Notes under the pieces: generated by a model
The model's input: only the letters and a program-made list of their open reading frames with translations
Told to the model about the DNA's origin: nothing
Databases searched by the model: none
Part shown: piece by piece, positions 7,389 to 10,430 of the stretch
How positions within the stretch are numbered: the first letter of the stretch is position 1
Layout: each line of letters starts with the position of its first letter
Source: DATAEG01 sp051001975
Lineage (GTDB): Bacteria > Actinomycetota > Actinomycetes > Mycobacteriales > Jatrophihabitantaceae
Length of the DNA: 10,430 bases
Assembly (NCBI GenBank): GCA_051001975.1
Contig: JBPCMU010000125.1
Coordinates: forward strand, 1 to 10,430
Direction: 5' to 3'
Made by a program: the position numbers and the translations under genes

Positions 7389-8455
7389 TGACGTCAGTGC
7401 GCCAGTCCTTCCACCGATTGCCGGTCGCCACCGTCGAGAAGCTCACCGATGACTCGGCGGCGGTCACGTTCGCGGTGCCGGACGAGTTGCGTAACGAGTT
7501 CGCCTTCCGGCCCGGCCAGTCGCTCACGCTGCGGCGAATCGTCGACGGCCGTGACGAGCGACGTAGTTACTCCATCTGCGCACCGGCCGGCGCGGCGCCA
7601 CGCATCGGTGTGCGGGCCGTCAGCAACGGTGTGATGTCGACCTGGCTGGTCAATGACCTGCGCGCTGGTGATGAGGTCGAGGTCGCCGGACCGACCGGCT
7701 CGTTCACCCCTGATCTCGCCGCGCCCGGCCATCACGTCCTCATCGCGGCCGGCTCGGGCATCACCCCGATGCTCTCCATCGCCGCGTCCGTACTGGACCG
7801 TCAGGACACGCAGGTCACGATGCTCTACGGCAACCGGCGCAGCGACACCGTCATGTTCGCCGACGAGGTGTCCGACCTGAAGGACGCGCATCCCACCCGC
7901 CTGCGGCTGGTGCACGTGCTCTCCCGGGAGGCGCAGGAGGTGGAGCTGTTCAGCGGTCGGTTGGACGCCGTGAAGCTGCGCGAGTTGCTGCCGGTGACCT
8001 GCGCGGTCGGTGCGGTCGACCACTGGTGGCTGTGCGGGCCGTTCGGGATGGTCACCGACGCGATCGACGTGCTCGCCGAACTAGGCGTCCCGGCCGACCG
8101 GGTGCACCGCGAGTTGTTCTACGTCGAGGACACCCCACCGCCGATGGACAAGCACGTCGAGGCGGCCCCGGACGGGCCGGGCACCGAGACGACCGTGATC
8201 CTCGACGGCCGGGCGACGACGCTGACCCTGCCGGCCGGCAGCACGGTGCTCGACGGCGCGCAGCGGGTCCGCCCCGACCTGCCCTTCGCCTGCAAGGGTG
8301 GGGTCTGTGGGACCTGCCGGGCCAAGCTCGTAGACGGTGAGGTGACGATGCGGCGCAACTTCGCGCTGGAGCCGGCCGAGGTGGCGGCCGGCTTCGTGCT
8401 CACCTGCCAGAGCCTGCCGGTGAGCGACAGTGTCACCGTTGACTTCGACCAGTAA
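7388..8455 (+). CDS. paaE: Phenylacetyl-CoA epoxidase reductase PaaE
   Basis: A 355-residue flavin/iron-sulfur reductase that passes electrons from NADPH to the PaaA diiron site. The N-terminal ferredoxin-reductase FAD domain has RRSYSICAP (58-66) and a GPTGSF motif (101-106). The pyridine-nucleotide domain follows with AAGSGITPM (120-128) and the C-terminal side WWLCGPFGM. A plant-type 2Fe-2S domain closes the protein with Cys302, Cys307, Cys310 and Cys340 (CKGGVCGTC ... LTCQS). Length is normal for PaaE. The start is ATG 7388, one base into the paaD stop, with AAGG 7 nt upstream; a longer reading frame open back to 6686 is an artefact of GC-rich overlap with paaC and paaD. The gene closes the epoxidase block and is followed by a hairpin repeat. 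Confidence 0.96.
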   Translation: MTSVRQSFHRLPVATVEKLTDDSAAVTFAVPDELRNEFAFRPGQSLTLRRIVDGRDERRSYSICAPAGAAPRIGVRAVSNGVMSTWLVNDLRAGDEVEVAGPTGSFTPDLAAPGHHVLIAAGSGITPMLSIAASVLDRQDTQVTMLYGNRRSDTVMFADEVSDLKDAHPTRLRLVHVLSREAQEVELFSGRLDAVKLRELLPVTCAVGAVDHWWLCGPFGMVTDAIDVLAELGVPADRVHRELFYVEDTPPPMDKHVEAAPDGPGTETTVILDGRATTLTLPAGSTVLDGAQRVRPDLPFACKGGVCGTCRAKLVDGEVTMRRNFALEPAEVAAGFVLTCQSLPVSDSVTVDFDQ

Positions 8456-8471
8456 CCGGTAACCAGTAACC
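8451..8471 (+). repeat. Three tandem 7-bp units (RGTAACC) at the paaE stop
   Basis: AGTAACC, GGTAACC and AGTAACC follow one another without gaps; the first unit includes the paaE TAA stop. It may be slippage-derived. The later units also contain TAA, giving back-up stops in other frames. No known function. Confidence 0.6.
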
Positions 8472-8477
8472 CGGAGC

Positions 8478-8537
8478 CCCGCGATGATCAAGGTCAGCGG
8501 GTCGCCGGGGCGACCACTTCGCCTTGATCATCGCGGG
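8478..8537. repeat. Palindromic repeat element, copy 2, between paaE and the aminotransferase
   Basis: Inverted arms of 16 nt, CCCGCGATGATCAAGG (8478-8493) and its exact complement (8522-8537), enclose a 28-nt centre. The centre has its own inner stem GGTCGCC/GGCGACC (8500-8506 and 8509-8515). It shares its 12-nt ends with the copy in paaC. As RNA it would form a very stable hairpin that could stop or attenuate transcription, or protect the upstream paa mRNA from decay. It has no T-run. Confidence 0.85.
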
Positions 8538-8547
8538 CAGGGCCAGA

Positions 8548-9894
8548 ATGGTGCGCATGACTGACGCTGCCGCTGCCCGCACCTACGAGTTGGACCGGGC
8601 GCATGTGTTCCACTCCTGGTCCGCCCAAGCCGCCGTCAAGCCGATGGTCATCACCAAGGCGCAGGGCAGCTACGTCTGGGACGGGGACGGCAACCGGCTG
8701 CTGGACTTCTCCAGTCAGCTGGTGAACACGAACATCGGTCACCAGCACCCGGTCGTCGTCGAGGCAATCAAGGCGCAGGCCGACCGGGTCTGCACGATCG
8801 CGCCGCAGCACGCGAACGATCAGCGTTCGGAGGCGGCGCGGCTCATCGCCGAGGTGGCTCCGGAGGGTATGGAGAAGGTCTTCTTCACCAACGCAGGCGC
8901 CGAGGCTGTGGAGAACGCAGTGCGGATGGCCCGGCTGCACACCGGCCGGATCAAGGTGTTGAGTCAATACCGCAGCTACCACGGGGGCACCCAGATCGCG
9001 GTGAACCTGACCGGCGACACCCGGCGGTGGGCCAACGACTACGGCGCTTCGGGCGTGGTGCACTTCTTCGGACCGTTCCTCTACCGCAGCGAGTTCCATG
9101 CGAGCACCGAGGAAGAGGAGTGCGAGCGCGCGCTGGCGCATCTGCGCTCGGTGATCGAGTTCGAGGGCCCGGCCACACTGGCGGCGATCATCCTCGAGTC
9201 GATCCCCGGCACCGCGGGCATCATGCCGCCGCCGCCGGGCTACCTGGCCGGGGTGCGCGCGCTGTGCGACGAGTTCGGCATCGTCTACATCGCCGACGAG
9301 GTGATGGCCGGCTTCGGCCGCGCCGGCACCTGGTTCGCCTTCCAGAACTGGGATGTAGTGCCCGACCTCATCACCTTCGCCAAGGGCGTCAACTCCGGTT
9401 ACGTGCCGCTCGGCGGGGTGATCATCAGCGACGACATCGCCGCTACGTTCGCCGACCGGGTCTACCCCGGCGGGCTGACCTACTCCGGTCACCCACTGGC
9501 CTGCGCCTCAGCGGTCGCGACCATCAATTTGATGCGCGAGGAAAAGATCGTCGAGAATGCCGCTCGGATCGGCACGGACGTGCTCGGCCCGGGCCTCATC
9601 GCGCTCGCCGAACGGCATCCGAGCATCGGCGAGGTGCGCGGGATGGGCGTGTTCTGGGCGCTCGACCTGGTGGTGAACCGGGAGACCCGGGAACCACTCG
9701 CCCCGTATGGCGGCAGCAGCCCGGCGATGGGCGATCTGGTGGCAGCGTGCAAGAAGGGCGGCCTGCTGCCGTTCACGAACTACCACCGGCTGCACGTGGT
9801 ACCGCCGTGCACGGTGAGCGATGCCGAAGCCAGGGAGGGCCTGGCCATCCTCGACGAGGCGCTGAGCGCCGCTGATGCGCACACCACCGCATGA
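8548..9894 (+). CDS. Class III (omega) PLP-dependent aminotransferase
   Basis: A 448-residue fold-type I aminotransferase (class III, like beta-alanine/taurine:pyruvate and 4-aminobutyrate transaminases). PLP-binding features are clear: FFTNAGAEAVENAVRMAR for the phosphate loop, YHGGT for ring stacking, D250 in IADEVMAGFGRAG contacting the pyridine nitrogen, and the Schiff-base lysine K279 in LITFAKGVNSGYVPLGG. The N-terminus HSWSAQAAVKPMVITKAQG and DGDGNRLLDFSSQLVN are typical. Start choice is open: ATG 8548 has AGGG 5 nt upstream; ATG 8557 (MTDAAAARTYELDR) also looks natural. The 4-nt ATGA overlap with the thioesterase gene shows a coupled pair. Substrate is unknown; the paa context could suit an amine such as phenylethylamine, but that is inference. 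Confidence 0.9.
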   Translation: MVRMTDAAAARTYELDRAHVFHSWSAQAAVKPMVITKAQGSYVWDGDGNRLLDFSSQLVNTNIGHQHPVVVEAIKAQADRVCTIAPQHANDQRSEAARLIAEVAPEGMEKVFFTNAGAEAVENAVRMARLHTGRIKVLSQYRSYHGGTQIAVNLTGDTRRWANDYGASGVVHFFGPFLYRSEFHASTEEEECERALAHLRSVIEFEGPATLAAIILESIPGTAGIMPPPPGYLAGVRALCDEFGIVYIADEVMAGFGRAGTWFAFQNWDVVPDLITFAKGVNSGYVPLGGVIISDDIAATFADRVYPGGLTYSGHPLACASAVATINLMREEKIVENAARIGTDVLGPGLIALAERHPSIGEVRGMGVFWALDLVVNRETREPLAPYGGSSPAMGDLVAACKKGGLLPFTNYHRLHVVPPCTVSDAEAREGLAILDEALSAADAHTTA

Positions 9895-10340
9895 GTCAGC
9901 CCGAGCCGCCGACCGCTGAGCAGGTAGCCGAGAAGTACCGGACGCAGATGCAGGGCGGGTTCACCGGCTTGCTCGGGATGACCTTCGGGCCCGCTTCCGC
10001 CGACCGTGTCGAGGTCAGCGTGCCGGTCACCGACGAGCTGCGCCAGCCGTACGGCATCGTGCACGGCGGGGTCCACTCCAGCCTCGTCGAGACCGCGGCC
10101 AGCGTCGGCGCGGCGCTGTGGTTCGGTGGGCGCGGCAACGTCGTCGGCGTCACCAACACGACGCATTTTCTGCGCGCCGTCCGGGAAGGCTCGCTGCAGG
10201 CAGTGGCCACCCCCATCCACCGCGGGCGAACCCAGCAGCTGTGGCTGGTCGAGATCCATGACGACACAGGACGGCTGGTGGCCCGCGGTGAGGTCCGGCT
10301 GGCCAACATTGCCTCCGCCGAGGTCATAGGCAATTCCTAG
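9891..10340 (+). CDS. paaI: PaaI-like hotdog-fold acyl-CoA thioesterase
   Basis: A 149-residue single hotdog domain. The core motif RQPYGIVHGGVHSSLVETAAS (residues 51-71) gives the family HGG (58-60) and a likely catalytic acid E67 on the central helix; NVVGVTNTTHFLRAVREG is the matching second strand region. In the phenylacetate pathway PaaI hydrolyses ring-hydroxylated phenylacetyl-CoA and releases CoA from dead-end intermediates, which suits this location. The same fold also covers DHNA-CoA and related thioesterases, so the symbol rests partly on context. ATG 9891 overlaps the aminotransferase stop by 4 nt; there is no separate ribosome-binding site, so translation is probably coupled. The stop is at 10338-10340, and a possible new unit begins about 70 bp later. 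Confidence 0.85.
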   Translation: MSQPEPPTAEQVAEKYRTQMQGGFTGLLGMTFGPASADRVEVSVPVTDELRQPYGIVHGGVHSSLVETAASVGAALWFGGRGNVVGVTNTTHFLRAVREGSLQAVATPIHRGRTQQLWLVEIHDDTGRLVARGEVRLANIASAEVIGNS

Positions 10341-10358
10341 CCGGCCAAGGTTTCGTCA

Positions 10359-10371
10359 CCGGAGGATCCGG
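10359..10371 (+). terminator. Weak hairpin after the thioesterase gene
   Basis: CCGGA-GGA-TCCGG forms a 5-bp stem with a 3-nt loop 18 nt after the stop codon. It has no T-run and is short, so it is only a candidate. Confidence 0.2.
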
Positions 10372-10385
10372 CCATAGTCGTGTCA

Positions 10386-10391
10386 TACACT
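10386..10391 (+). promoter_or_regulatory. Candidate -10 box (TACACT) near the right edge
   Basis: TACACT fits the actinobacterial TANNNT pattern and lies 19 nt before an ATG at 10411. No convincing -35 was found at 16-18 nt upstream. Confidence 0.3.
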
Positions 10392-10410
10392 CACGCGCAC
10401 GAGTCATGAG

Positions 10411-10430
10411 ATGAGTACGCCCGTGCGCGG
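10411..10430 (+). CDS. Possible start of a further gene (cut by window edge)
   Basis: ATG 10411 opens a frame reading MSTPVR before the window ends. It follows a candidate -10 box and a GAG just upstream. Too little remains to identify a product or to be certain that it is coding. Confidence 0.3.

Noticed and set aside
6736..8537. CRISPR array or composite transposon formed by the two repeats
   Set aside because: There are only two palindromic copies with different interiors, 1.7 kb apart, enclosing essential paa genes and no transposase.
8494..9492. Minus-strand open frame of 332 codons opposite the aminotransferase
   Set aside because: Antisense shadow; the plus strand has full PLP aminotransferase motifs.

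Overview
The window is high-GC DNA with dense, overlapping genes, many GTG starts and codons rich in G/C at the third position. This points to an actinobacterium. The DUF222/13E12-type gene remnant, which is common in actinomycetes, fits that; the genus cannot be told from the sequence alone. No rRNA, tRNA, CRISPR or integrase was seen.

Left third (1-2042). A kinase-like P-loop protein runs off the left edge on the minus strand; its N-terminal half looks like a separate domain. Behind it lies a decayed fragment of a DUF222 (13E12 family) gene interrupted by an in-frame amber codon, then a small winged-helix regulator of the MarR/GbsR type, also on the minus strand. The regulator is divergent from an ABC exporter operon. 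The short space between them holds a perfect 16-bp palindrome that overlaps both candidate promoters, and both genes may be translated from leaderless mRNAs.

Middle (2043-4528). An ATPase and a two-lobed 529-residue permease overlap by 4 nt. They form a drug/antibiotic-type ABC-2 exporter, probably repressed by the divergent regulator.

Right (4668-10340). A tightly packed run paaA-paaB-paaC-paaD-paaE encodes the full multicomponent phenylacetyl-CoA epoxidase: catalytic subunit, bridging subunit, structural subunit, Fe-S maturation factor and reductase. It is preceded by a strong ribosome-binding site and an imperfect palindrome resembling PaaR (TetR family) operators. After a hairpin repeat come a class III PLP aminotransferase and a PaaI-like hotdog thioesterase that overlap each other by 4 nt. 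The thioesterase fits the known role of PaaI in releasing CoA from stalled pathway intermediates. The aminotransferase is not a standard paa gene and may feed an aryl amine or serve another purpose. The later pathway genes (paaG, paaZ, paaJ, paaH, paaK) are not in the window. A new gene may begin at 10411.

The most unusual feature is a dispersed palindromic repeat with termini CCCGCGATGATC/GATCATCGCGGG. It occurs twice: once between paaE and the aminotransferase, and once in frame inside the 3' part of paaC, where it supplies 21 codons of the protein. I found no convincing evidence of a wholly new biological system; the rest is a recognisable catabolic and export region with some decay and repeat insertion.
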